From Rhizobium sp. Root1212 (lineage in GTDB: Bacteria; Pseudomonadota; Alphaproteobacteria; Rhizobiales; Rhizobiaceae), in assembly GCF_001424985.1 (NCBI RefSeq), contig NZ_LMDA01000002.1, positions 61,600-125,599 on the forward strand: 64,000 nucleotides of DNA. Direction: 5' to 3'. The notes beneath the pieces were generated by a model. The model searched no databases, had not been told where the DNA came from, and saw nothing but the letters and a program-made list of their open reading frames with translations. Both the position numbers and the translations under genes were made by a program. This document shows positions 33,572 through 41,950 of this stretch, piece after piece. Numbering within the stretch: the first letter of the stretch is position 1; each line of letters opens with the position of its first letter.

Positions 33572-33636
33572 GATCCCGCCGGCGTCTGGAGATATGCGCT
33601 GCTGCCGGGCGTCCCGGCGGCCGCAGCCTTGGGAGG

Positions 33637-34890
33637 CTATTTGTTTTCCTTCAGCGCGCCTTCGAGACGCTTGGCGGCGTCGGCCGGCGTCACGGACCCA
33701 TCCAGCGCGCCCTGCAGGGCGGTGTAGTAGGTGTTGGTCGCTGCCGGCGGCATGGCCGTGTCATAGAAGGAATCGAGATGACCGGCGGCACTCATCAGGT
33801 CGTTGCTGATGCCGTAGAGCACGGGGCCGGCGGCCGCTTCCGTCGTTGCACCCTTTACGGTCACCATCGTTTTGCGCAGCTCGACATATTTGGTCATCAC
33901 CTCGGGCGAGGAGAGGAACTTCAGGAGCGTGACCGCATCCGTCTTGTTCTCGGCCTTTTCCGAAATGCCGAAGGAGGCGGCAACGCCTGCCAGCACGTCG
34001 GTCTGATCGCCCGCACCGCCCGCCACTGTCGGGAAGGCGAAGGTGCCGAGCTCGAATCCCTCGGGCGCATCGGCCGAAGCACCGATCTGCCACGTGCCGT
34101 TGAGCAGGATCGCGGCCTGGCCGTTCAGGAAGAGCATGTTGGCTTCCTGGTCGCTCATGCCGTTGAAGCCGGTCGGGAAATATTCGTTCCTGGCAATCTC
34201 GGCGACTTTTTCGAAGGCCTTTTCGCCTTCCGGGCCGAGCGTGGCATTGGCATCGCCATTGACGAAGGAGGCGACGACGCCCGAGCCCTTGAGCCGCATT
34301 TCCATGTACTGGAACCAGAAGGTCGCAGGCCAGGAATCCTTGTTGCCGAGCGCGAAGGGCACGATGCCGTCGGCCTTGATCTTCTCGGCAAGCGCCATCA
34401 GCTCGTCATAGGTCTTCGGAACCGTCCAGCCCTTTTCGGCAAACAGCGCCTTGTCGTACCAGAAGACGACGGAATCGACGTCGACGGGCACCGCATAGGT
34501 GTGGCCGTCCTTGCTCGTCTGGGCAATGGCGCTTTCGAGGAAGCTTTCGCGCCAGCCGTCCTTGGCGAGGTCCTGGTCGAGCGCGTACATCTGGCCGCCC
34601 TTGACGAAGGCGTTCAGGAAGCCGCCGGGCAGGGTGTAGAATACGTCGGGCGGATTGCCGGAGGCCATCGCCGTGTTCAGCTTGGTCTTGTAGGCCGACT
34701 GTTCGGCGGCCACGACATCGAGCTTGATGTCGGGATGCTTCTTGGCGAAGGCATCCAGCGCGAAGTTGATGAAATCGACCTTGTCCTGCTGTCCGGCATA
34801 GGCGTGCCAGAAGGTAAGTTCGCCGGCCATGGCCGGGAATGCTGCCAGTGCCAAGGATGCGCCTGCAATGAGAAGACGTTTCAGCTTCAC
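33637..34890 (-). CDS. Sugar ABC importer, periplasmic binding protein (family 1)
   Basis: A 417-residue extracellular solute-binding protein. The start is GTG 34890, with GGAGG 5 bases upstream; this gives a clean signal peptide (KLKRLLIAGASLALAAFPAM, cleavage after AMA near residue 22), whereas the ATG at 34989 gives a non-signal leader. Body motifs GELTFWHAYAGQQDKVDFIN and NGQAAILLNGTWQIG are typical of UgpB/MalE-like receptors. It is the first gene of the minus-strand operon and faces the RpiR regulator across a 143-base promoter region. Confidence 0.9.
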   Translation of the reverse strand: MKLKRLLIAGASLALAAFPAMAGELTFWHAYAGQQDKVDFINFALDAFAKKHPDIKLDVVAAEQSAYKTKLNTAMASGNPPDVFYTLPGGFLNAFVKGGQMYALDQDLAKDGWRESFLESAIAQTSKDGHTYAVPVDVDSVVFWYDKALFAEKGWTVPKTYDELMALAEKIKADGIVPFALGNKDSWPATFWFQYMEMRLKGSGVVASFVNGDANATLGPEGEKAFEKVAEIARNEYFPTGFNGMSDQEANMLFLNGQAAILLNGTWQIGASADAPEGFELGTFAFPTVAGGAGDQTDVLAGVAASFGISEKAENKTDAVTLLKFLSSPEVMTKYVELRKTMVTVKGATTEAAAGPVLYGISNDLMSAAGHLDSFYDTAMPPAATNTYYTALQGALDGSVTPADAAKRLEGALKENK

Positions 34891-34935
34891 GATTTCCTCC
34901 CGAAGAGCTTGTGCAGCACCTCGGCTGCGTTCATG

Positions 34936-34985
34936 TAGTGATGCCACATCAAAAATCTCATGTCTATAGTGACACCACAACATCA
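34936..34985. promoter_or_regulatory. Repeated TAGTGA..CCACA..TCA sites in the divergent promoter (candidate RpiR operators)
   Basis: TAGTGATGCCACATCA (34936-34951) contains the palindrome TGATG-CCA-CATCA. TAGTGACACCACAACATCA (34967-34985) repeats the same layout with three extra bases. The two starts are 31 bases apart, about three helical turns. They sit between the binding-protein start (34890) and rpiR start (35034), where the regulator would be expected to bind. Confidence 0.55.
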
Positions 34986-35033
34986 CCATGCTAGCTTCGT
35001 TCCCGAAAGCGTTCGCCAGCGAGAGAACCGTTC

Positions 35034-35888
35034 ATGAATGTCGATCCGCGCGGTCCCTCAGCCCCAGCCAGCAGCCGGTTGCGCAGCGTGCTTCCGAAGC
35101 TGTCGGATTCGGAGCGGCGCGTGGCATTGTGGGTTCTCGAGAATGTCGGGGCGACGATCCGCAACTCCATGTCGGCCATCGCTCAGGCGACTGACGTGAG
35201 CGACACGACGGTCTTGCGCATGTGCCGCACTGCCGGCTTTGAAGGTTTCACCGATCTCAAGCTTGCCTTGGCGCAGGAGCCGCGCGGCGGCCGTGCCGAG
35301 ACGACAAGCGAGCCGGAAGCCAGTGATCTCCAGGCTGCGAACCGTCTTTTTCGCGCCGTGGCGCAGGCCGTCAGCGATACGCAGGGCGTGCTGGACGAGG
35401 CAACATTTGCCAGGGCGCTCGATCTGATCGCAGGCGCCCGTCACATCCTGGTCGGCGGCGTCGGCGGCTCCGGCATCGTCGCGCAAGCCTTCTACCAGCG
35501 GTGCATCCGTCTTGGCCTGCGCTGCGATGCGCCGGTCGATTCCCAGCTTCAGATCATGCATTCCGCGTTGACGGGGCCTGATGATCTCGTCGTCGTCATC
35601 TCCTATTCGGGCATTACCAGCGACCCTGTCCTCGTGCTTCAGGAAGCCAGGTCCCGCGGGGCGGCGACGCTCTGTATCACCGGCAACAGCGCCTCGCCGC
35701 TGGCGCGTCTTGCCGATGTCGTGCTCGTCAGCGTCTCGCACGAGCAGGGCAGCGAACCGATGGCCGCGCAGATCGCGCAGATGGCCCTGATCGACGCGCT
35801 TTATTCAGCGCTCGTCGCGCGCAATGCCGAGCGGGCGCAACTCACCGAAGAGCGGATGGTCAACGCCATCCTTCCGAAATCCATCTAG
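35034..35888 (+). CDS. RpiR/MurR-family transcriptional regulator
   Basis: A 284-residue protein with an N-terminal RpiR helix-turn-helix (about residues 14-85; SMSAIAQATDVSDTTVLRMC) and a C-terminal SIS domain (about 120-260; ARHILVGGVGGSGIVAQAFY, then DDLVVVISYSGITSDPVLVL) that binds sugar phosphates. It is divergent from the importer operon and 21 bases upstream of the TrpF-like gene. A phosphorylated sugar made by the PfkB kinase is the natural effector candidate (inference). Confidence 0.9.
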   Translation: MNVDPRGPSAPASSRLRSVLPKLSDSERRVALWVLENVGATIRNSMSAIAQATDVSDTTVLRMCRTAGFEGFTDLKLALAQEPRGGRAETTSEPEASDLQAANRLFRAVAQAVSDTQGVLDEATFARALDLIAGARHILVGGVGGSGIVAQAFYQRCIRLGLRCDAPVDSQLQIMHSALTGPDDLVVVISYSGITSDPVLVLQEARSRGAATLCITGNSASPLARLADVVLVSVSHEQGSEPMAAQIAQMALIDALYSALVARNAERAQLTEERMVNAILPKSI

Positions 35889-35909
35889 TATTCAGACACA
35901 GGTAGCGCC

Positions 35910-36587
35910 GTGAAAGTCCAGATTTATACCATGCAGACCGTTTCCGAGGCCCTTGCCGCTGCTGCGGCCGGCGTCGAATATCTCGGCCTGACCCCGTCCA
36001 ATCGCGGGCTGCCGGGTGAGATCGACTTTGCGACGGCGCGCGAGATTGCGGATGCCCTCAAGGGCAGGGCGCAGCGTGTTGCGCTGTCGGTCGAAAGCGA
36101 CCTTGGGGCCATCGCCGACATGGTGGCTGCGGTTCAGCCGGACGTGCTGCATCTTTGCGGCAATATCTCGCTGGTGACGCCCGAGCAGGTGAAGGCGCTG
36201 CGCGAAAGGCTTCTGCCGCTTTATCCCGCGTTGCGCATCCTGCAGGCCATTCCGATGACGGGGCCGGAGGCGCTCGACCACGCGGCCGCCTTCGAGCCCT
36301 ATTCGGACCTCTTCATTCTCGATTCCGTCGCCGCCCATATCGGCGGCATCGGCGCGGCGGGTGTCACCCACGACTGGTCGCTGAGCCGCGAAATCGTCAA
36401 GCGCAGCAAGCTGCCGGTCATCCTCGCCGGCGGTCTCGGCCCGGACAATGTCGCCGAGGCTATTGCCGCCGTGCAGCCCTGGGCGGTGGATTCGCTGACG
36501 CACACCAACAAGCCGCTGCCGGAAGGCGGCTTTCGCAAGGATATCGACAAGATCGCCGCTTTCGTGAAGGCGGCGAAGGCGGCGTGA
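35910..36587 (+). CDS. TrpF-like (phosphoribosylanthranilate isomerase fold) TIM-barrel protein with altered active site
   Basis: A 225-residue barrel clearly related to TrpF. The phosphate-binding glycines (IGGIGAAGVTHDW, VILAGGLGPDNV) and the catalytic Asp (LFILDSVA) are kept. TrpF begins VKICGIT, whose Cys is the general base of the Amadori rearrangement; here the same strand reads VQIYTMQT, so the Cys is replaced by Tyr. A housekeeping role in tryptophan synthesis is therefore unlikely. Context (RpiR regulator, sugar importer, PfkB kinase, peptidase-like gene) suggests isomerisation of a different phosphosugar, perhaps an amino-linked one. It overlaps or abuts the next gene. Confidence 0.75.
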   Translation: MKVQIYTMQTVSEALAAAAAGVEYLGLTPSNRGLPGEIDFATAREIADALKGRAQRVALSVESDLGAIADMVAAVQPDVLHLCGNISLVTPEQVKALRERLLPLYPALRILQAIPMTGPEALDHAAAFEPYSDLFILDSVAAHIGGIGAAGVTHDWSLSREIVKRSKLPVILAGGLGPDNVAEAIAAVQPWAVDSLTHTNKPLPEGGFRKDIDKIAAFVKAAKAA

Positions 36588-36604
36588 GCGCAGCCGGACG
36601 GCGA

Positions 36605-38131
36605 ATGACGACGCTGGACTGGGCTGGGGCCGAAGCAGTCCTTGATGCGGCCGTTTGCTGGGGCGACGGCGAGCCGGGCGGGGCCGCGATCCTCTTCGAT
36701 GCTGAGGGCCTGCGGGCCGCGCGGACCGGGGGAGTGGAAAGCCTCTCGACGCTCGCCCCGTTCGGCATCGACAGCGTCGTTCGCTATGCCTCAGTCACCA
36801 AGCATGTCTTTGCAAGCTTCGTTCTGGCGCATCCCGAGGCGATTTCGCTCAATGATCCCCTCGGCAAGCACCTGCCGCAACTTGCGGCCGCGACGGCGGT
36901 GGTGACCGTCGGCCGCGCGCTGGATATGTCGGGCGGCGTTCCCGATACGCGCGAATGCCTGACCCTCATAGGCCATTCCATTTTCACGCAGACCCGTGCG
37001 GCCGATCTTCTCGCCTTCCACGCGGCGCTCCGGCGCACCAATTATGCACCGGGTACGGAGGTCCATTATTCCAATGGCGGTTATCGCCTCGTCGAGGAGG
37101 CGATGCGCAACCATGGTCTTCTGTTCGACGACTACCTGCGCCGTGTTGTCCGCGAGGGGCTGGGTCTAGCGATGTACGCCGCCGAGATGTGGACCGATCC
37201 CGTGCCGGGACTTTGCACCGGCTACTGGTTCGATGGCGCGGGTTGGCAGATGGGTCTGCAGGGCATGCATCTCTCCGCCGCCGGCAGCCTGACAGGAAGC
37301 GGCCGGTCGCTTGCCGAATGGGGCAGGGCGCTGCTGCGTGGCAAGGGCAGTCTTGCCGGGGTACTTGCCCTGTTGTCCGCTCCGCGCCAGATGTTAGATG
37401 GGCAGGTGACCGGATACGGGCTCGGCTTGCGGCGCCAGCGGATCGGCGAGCGCGATCTCGTCGGTCATGGCGGCTCGCAACCGGGCTTCAAGAGTTATCT
37501 CTTGATTGACCCCGAGACGCTGACCGGCTGCGCGGTCGTCGCCAACCGCGATGACGTCAACACTGCCGACATCGCCGCGAAGGCGATGGCCGCGCTGTTC
37601 GGCGCAAGCCTGCCAATCGCAGGATCGAATCTCGTTCCCGGCTTCTATGTGACGGACAAGGGCGCCGACTGGATCAAGGTCGACAGGGCCTCCGTCTCGA
37701 GGCTCGATGATGAGGTCGCCGTCTATCCCGCCGGCTCCGAGGGCGGTGTCGACAGCCTGTCACCGACCTCGAGCCTGCGGTTGCGGATGGATGGGGCGGA
37801 TATTTTCGGCACGGTCGGCCATGCGCTCAGGCGCTACCGACCTGCCGAACCAGAGGCCATTCCCACCGACCTCGCGGGCGTGTGGATCAGCGATGATTTC
37901 GACGCCCGGCTGGAAATCCGGGAGGGTGCGGTATGCATGGGCGTTGGCCCGACGCGCCGCGCCATGCCCTTGCAATCGCTTGGCAATGGCCGCTTCCTCT
38001 TCACGTTGGAAGATGGACCGTGGAAGCGCCGCATCTGTCTGCATCGCCTGTCTGACGGATTGATCGAACTCGCCCTTTCCCGTGCGCGGGTCATCGAATT
38101 CCGGGCGGCCGGCTATCCGACAAAGTTTTGA
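36605..38131 (+). CDS. Serine hydrolase of family S12, D-aminopeptidase (DAP)-like
   Basis: A 508-residue penicillin-recognising enzyme. The catalytic set S63-x-x-K66 (YASVTKHVF), Y155 (YSNGGY) and H288 (GHGGSQPGF) falls almost exactly where Ochrobactrum D-aminopeptidase has S62, K65, Y153 and H287. As in that enzyme, about 150 further residues follow the catalytic domain as beta-barrel regions. DAP removes N-terminal D-residues from peptides. No signal peptide is seen, so it is cytoplasmic. Start is ATG 36605, or GTG 36584 which overlaps the upstream stop as GTGA. In this cluster it may release an amino acid part from the imported conjugate. Confidence 0.83.
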   Translation: MTTLDWAGAEAVLDAAVCWGDGEPGGAAILFDAEGLRAARTGGVESLSTLAPFGIDSVVRYASVTKHVFASFVLAHPEAISLNDPLGKHLPQLAAATAVVTVGRALDMSGGVPDTRECLTLIGHSIFTQTRAADLLAFHAALRRTNYAPGTEVHYSNGGYRLVEEAMRNHGLLFDDYLRRVVREGLGLAMYAAEMWTDPVPGLCTGYWFDGAGWQMGLQGMHLSAAGSLTGSGRSLAEWGRALLRGKGSLAGVLALLSAPRQMLDGQVTGYGLGLRRQRIGERDLVGHGGSQPGFKSYLLIDPETLTGCAVVANRDDVNTADIAAKAMAALFGASLPIAGSNLVPGFYVTDKGADWIKVDRASVSRLDDEVAVYPAGSEGGVDSLSPTSSLRLRMDGADIFGTVGHALRRYRPAEPEAIPTDLAGVWISDDFDARLEIREGAVCMGVGPTRRAMPLQSLGNGRFLFTLEDGPWKRRICLHRLSDGLIELALSRARVIEFRAAGYPTKF

Positions 38132-38388
38132 TTCATGCCGTGCTGCTGAAGCGTCTGAGGACGATAACGGCTTGCCGATAGTCATCCAGTATGACGGGTT
38201 GTAGCTGGCCATTTTTCCGGGCCTGCCCGATCTCGACTGGGCAGGTAGCAACTGTTGTGTCAACGGCCGACGAGGGCGTGGCTGCGGCCGGCAAGAGCGG
38301 ACCATTGTTTTATAAAACTCTGACCGCCTTGCCGGAGCGAATAATCTTACCATGTTTCCGCTTCAGGCAAAGAAGCGGGAGGACGGGA
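38132..38388. other. 257-base leader before the MgtC-like gene
   Basis: No gene. CCTGCCC (38222-38228) and GGGCAGG (38239-38245) can form a 7-base hairpin with a 10-base loop. It could be the terminator of the peptidase gene or part of a long leader; mgtC-type genes are often controlled by long leaders, but no known magnesium riboswitch pattern is apparent. Confidence 0.35.
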
Positions 38389-38907
38389 ATGATAGATTGG
38401 CTCTCCGGGTACGAATTCGATCTCAAATTTCTTCCCCACCTCATCGCGCTCTTGTTCGCCTATGTGCTGGCACTTCCTATCGCATGGGATCGTGAACGAA
38501 ACGAACGGAGCGCCGGTCTCCGCACGTTCCCGCTCGTGGCGATCGCCGCCTGCGGTTTCATACAGGCTGCGGAGACTGTTACCCGTGATAGTCCCGAAGC
38601 CACGGCGAGAATCGTCGAGGGACTGATAAACGGCGTCGGGTTCATCGGCGGCGGGGCTATTCTTGTCGGCAAGGCAAGTGTCAGGGGAACCGCGACAGCG
38701 GCAAGCCTGTGGGCAACCGGCGCCATCGGCGCTTCGGTCGGGCTGGGCGCCTATGAAACGGCGATCGTGCTGTCCATCGCCACGTTCGCGACGCTACGCT
38801 TCATGGCGAACTTCAAGTCCGAGGGCGTCGAGGGCGCCCCGGAGAGCGGACAGGAACCTGCTTTGGACAAGATCTCCGATCCGCCACTGGGTGGAAGTGA
38901 AAGATAA
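38389..38907 (+). CDS. MgtC/SapB-family membrane protein
   Basis: A 172-residue protein with four or five hydrophobic helices and the family signatures ALPIAWDRERNERSAGLRTF and GVGFIGGGAILV. MgtC proteins act in low-magnesium or acid adaptation and can inhibit the F-ATPase. The cytoplasmic C-terminus (GVEGAPESGQEPALDKISD) is short; the longer ACT-like tail of virulence MgtC is missing, which fits the SapB/YhiD branch. GGGAGGACGGGA precedes ATG 38389. It stands alone, with 257 bases of non-coding sequence before it. Confidence 0.87.
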   Translation: MIDWLSGYEFDLKFLPHLIALLFAYVLALPIAWDRERNERSAGLRTFPLVAIAACGFIQAAETVTRDSPEATARIVEGLINGVGFIGGGAILVGKASVRGTATAASLWATGAIGASVGLGAYETAIVLSIATFATLRFMANFKSEGVEGAPESGQEPALDKISDPPLGGSER

Positions 38908-39072
38908 CGTACATTTGCGTGGCTTGGGCATGTCAGCAATTCGCGCTGAGATGAGCTTCGCCGTCCCCGGCACGATCATCGGCATCGGCGGGGTTCTCTT
39001 CGTCGTCGCCCCGCTGTCGAACTGTCGGCTTGCCCCAACACAGCCTTCGCCGGTAGCTCGACAGCAGTGGTT

Positions 39073-40545
39073 TCAAAGCCGGGAAAGCGCCTCGGCCAAG
39101 CGGCTTAAATAGGGGCGCATGCGCTCTGCGGGCACACCGGCATAGCCGAGGATGAGGGCTGCCGGCCGAGAGGTCGCGATTGTATAGTCGGACAGCGGAT
39201 AACATTGCAGTCCGGCATCGAGGATGGCGCGATGGGCCGCGCTGTCTTTCACTCCGTCAGTCAGCCAGGCGAGCGCGTTGAGGCCGCTTTCGGAACAGTC
39301 GATGCGGGCGCGGCCGGAAAGGGAGACGCTTGCTGCGTCGATAAAAGCCGCCCGGCGTTCGGCATAGAGGCTGCGCATGCGGCGCAAGTGGCTGGCGAAA
39401 TGCCCGCCGCCGATGAATTCCGCAAGGGCGAGCTGGGTTTCCACCGGCACGCTGCGGTGGATCAGGCCGGAAAGATTACGGAAGGCGCCGACCAGCGGTT
39501 GCGGCAGCACCAGATAGCCGACCCGGATACCCGGATAGAGCGCCTTGCTGAAACTGCCCGCATAGATCACCCGTCCATGGCTGTCGATGGAGCGCATCGA
39601 GGGAAGCGGCGCGCCGTCATAGCGGAACTCGCTGTCGTAATCGTCCTCGATGATCCAGGCGTCGTTTGCCCGTGCCCATTCGAGCAAGGCGAGCCGGCGG
39701 GGCAGGGAGAGCGTTACGCCCAGCGGATGATGGCGCGAGGGCATGACGAAGGCGAGCCGCGCGTGCGGGTAGCGGGCCATGGCGACGGCAACGTCCATGC
39801 CATCCGCATCGACATCGACAAGGCAGAGGTTAAGGCCTAGCGTGCGGAACAGGTTGGAGGTGGTGACGGGGCCGGGGTCCTCGAACCAGATGTCGTCACC
39901 GGGATCGGCCAGCGCCAGCGCGGCGAGCGTGAAGGCGGCATGGCCGCCGGGCGTGATGACGATCTGCTCGGGATCGCAGGGATCGCGCCGGTGCACGGCG
40001 AGATATTCGGCGATGCGCTGGCGCAGCACCAGTTCGCCCGCGACGTCGCCGTAGCCCATGGCCTTGCCGTTGCGGGTCGCCGCATTCCAGCACTTGCGCC
40101 AGATGGCGAAAGGGAAGCGGTCGAGCGCCGGCTGGTTGGGCAGGAAGGGCTTTCGTTCCATCGGCCCGATCTCGGCCGAAACCGCGCGGGATAGCGTGCC
40201 GATGCGGGAGAGGCGCGGGGCGGCCGGCGGATCATCCGATGCAGGCGTCATGCGCAGCTTGGGCGCCGCGCGCGGCAAGGCCGCCGAGACGAAGGTGCCG
40301 GCACCCTGCCGCGCCTCCAGATACCCCTCCGCCTTCAGGTTCTCCAGCACCCGCACCAAGGTCTGGCGCGACAGGCCCAGTTCCCCGGCAAGGATGCGGC
40401 TTGCCGGCAGGCGCGTGCCTGCCCGCAGATGCCCCTGCAGGATCGCAGCACGCAACTGGTCCTGCACCTGCCGGAATTTTGGCAGGGCCACGCCGTCATC
40501 GAGGCGAAGGAAAGGCAGGATCGGGCCTTCGAACTGCTTGGCCAA
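39073..40545 (-). CDS. MocR/GabR-type regulator (GntR helix-turn-helix fused to aminotransferase fold)
   Basis: A 490-residue chimera. Residues ~20-90 are a GntR winged helix (GTRLPASRILAGELGLSRQT) and ~130-490 a class I aminotransferase domain. The PLP lysine near residue 333 is in AGSFSKALYPGIRVGYL and the Asp pairing with the ring nitrogen is in WIIEDDYDSEF. MocR proteins sense amines or PLP-linked ligands (GABA, taurine, PLP). Start codon TTG 40545 with GGGGAC upstream. Divergent from the importer operon at 40771, which it likely activates; its ligand hints that the imported substrate has an amino group. Confidence 0.88.
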   Translation of the reverse strand: MAKQFEGPILPFLRLDDGVALPKFRQVQDQLRAAILQGHLRAGTRLPASRILAGELGLSRQTLVRVLENLKAEGYLEARQGAGTFVSAALPRAAPKLRMTPASDDPPAAPRLSRIGTLSRAVSAEIGPMERKPFLPNQPALDRFPFAIWRKCWNAATRNGKAMGYGDVAGELVLRQRIAEYLAVHRRDPCDPEQIVITPGGHAAFTLAALALADPGDDIWFEDPGPVTTSNLFRTLGLNLCLVDVDADGMDVAVAMARYPHARLAFVMPSRHHPLGVTLSLPRRLALLEWARANDAWIIEDDYDSEFRYDGAPLPSMRSIDSHGRVIYAGSFSKALYPGIRVGYLVLPQPLVGAFRNLSGLIHRSVPVETQLALAEFIGGGHFASHLRRMRSLYAERRAAFIDAASVSLSGRARIDCSESGLNALAWLTDGVKDSAAHRAILDAGLQCYPLSDYTIATSRPAALILGYAGVPAERMRPYLSRLAEALSRL

Positions 40546-40582
40546 GGTTCGTCCCCAAAAATTGGTACAGTCGAACGCATCA

Positions 40583-40603
40583 TAATGGACGTTTTATTGT
40601 TGT
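40583..40603. promoter_or_regulatory. Inverted repeat between mocR-type gene and importer operon
   Basis: AATGGAC and GTCCAATT frame an AT-rich 11-base spacer (about 40583-40608), in a short AT-rich island of an otherwise GC-rich region. The site lies about 40 bases upstream of the regulator's TTG start and is the best operator candidate in this divergent promoter region. The plus strand carries TATACG about 20 bases further on as a possible -10 box. Confidence 0.45.
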
Positions 40604-40770
40604 CCAATTGTTACATGCTCTGCCTATACGAGAACGCACCGATGCAGTCCCCGAAAGGGCGCAGACAGGTGCCAGGGGAACCGGGACGAACGGCGCGGCC
40701 GACGACCGGATGCAAGGACCAACGCAGCCATCGCCCACGAACCGTCGCCGACGGTCAACAGGAGGACTTC

Positions 40771-41877
40771 ATGAACCGCTACATCTCGCGTGCATTCGCT
40801 TCCACGCTCGCCCTTTCTGCCGCTTTGCCCGGTCTTGCCTCGGCCGAGCCCGCAAAGGACCTCGTTGACGCCGCCACGAAGGAAGGCATGCTGACGGTCA
40901 TCGCCCTGCCGCACGACTGGTGCAACTACGGTGAGGTCATCACCGGATTCAAGGCAAAATATCCGGGTATCGAGGTCAACGAACTGAACCCCGACGCCGG
41001 CACGGCCGATGAGCTGGAAGCCATCCGCGCCAACAAGGGCAATACCGGCGCGCAAGCTCCTGACGTGGTGGACCTCGGCCTCGCCTTTGCGCCCGCCGCC
41101 ACCAAGGAGGGCCTGCTGCAGCCCTACAAGGTCGAGACCTGGGATGAAATTCCCGACAACATCAAGGATGCCGACGGCAACTGGTACGGCGATTACTACG
41201 GCGTCATGGCGCTTGGCATCAACAAGGACCTGATTGAGACCGCGCCGGCCGACTGGGCGGATCTCACCAAGTCGGAATATTCCGGCGCCGTGGCGCTTAC
41301 CGGCGATCCGCGCTCCTCGGCGCAGGCAATCCTGGCGCTGATGTCCGCCGGTATTTCGCGCGGCGCCGAGCCGGGCGCAGACTCGGGCAAGAAGGGGCTG
41401 GAACTTTTCGCCGAACTGAACAAGGCCGGTAATTTCGTGCCGGTGCTCGGCAAGGCCGGCACCATCGCCCAGGGTCAGACGCCGATCGTCGCCGCCTGGG
41501 ATTACAACCTACTCGCCTGGCGCGACGCCCTTGCCGGCAACCCGCCGATGGATGTCATCGTGCCGGCGACCGGCGTTGTCGCGGGCGTCTATGTACAGGC
41601 GATCTCTGCCTATGCGCCGCACCCGAACGCGGCAAAGCTCTGGATGGAATATCTCTATTCCGACGAAGGCCAGACCGGCTGGCTGAAGGGCTATTGCCAC
41701 CCGGCGCGCTTCAACGCCATGCAGAAGGCCAACAAGTTCCCGCAGGAACTGCTCGACAAGCTGCCGCCTGCCGAAGCCTATGAAAAGGCGATCTTCCCGA
41801 CCGTCGAGCAGCTGGATGCCAACAAGGGCGCCATCGTCGAAGGCTGGGATAAGGTGGTCGGCGCCAACGTGAAGTAA
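40771..41877 (+). CDS. ABC importer periplasmic binding protein (iron/polyamine/hexose-phosphate class)
   Basis: A 368-residue protein with a signal peptide (about residues 1-25, ending GLASAEP). The mature start DLVDAATKEGMLTVIALPHD and the segment IVAAWDYNLLAWRD belong to the PotD/FbpA/AfuA cluster of receptors. AfuA-type members bind hexose phosphates, others ferric iron or polyamines. AGGAGG stands 5 bases before ATG 40771. It is first in a six-gene operon with a phosphatase at the end, which favours a phosphorylated organic ligand (inference). The FbpA iron-binding Tyr pair is not evident. Confidence 0.88.
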   Translation: MNRYISRAFASTLALSAALPGLASAEPAKDLVDAATKEGMLTVIALPHDWCNYGEVITGFKAKYPGIEVNELNPDAGTADELEAIRANKGNTGAQAPDVVDLGLAFAPAATKEGLLQPYKVETWDEIPDNIKDADGNWYGDYYGVMALGINKDLIETAPADWADLTKSEYSGAVALTGDPRSSAQAILALMSAGISRGAEPGADSGKKGLELFAELNKAGNFVPVLGKAGTIAQGQTPIVAAWDYNLLAWRDALAGNPPMDVIVPATGVVAGVYVQAISAYAPHPNAAKLWMEYLYSDEGQTGWLKGYCHPARFNAMQKANKFPQELLDKLPPAEAYEKAIFPTVEQLDANKGAIVEGWDKVVGANVK

Positions 41878-41950
41878 CACGCGCATCCGGCGCGGAGGCT
41901 TCGCCCGTCGTGGAGCCTCCGGCCGATGCCCCCCTTCAGGAAACAATCCG

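Noticed and set aside
36155..36604. Long N-terminal extension of the D-aminopeptidase-like gene
   Set aside because: It lies wholly inside the TrpF-like gene in another frame and is Arg-rich; the family start fits ATG 36605 or GTG 36584.
38222..38245. Possible riboswitch or leader hairpin before the MgtC-like gene
   Set aside because: Only one short stem is visible, with no anti-terminator pair or known riboswitch core.
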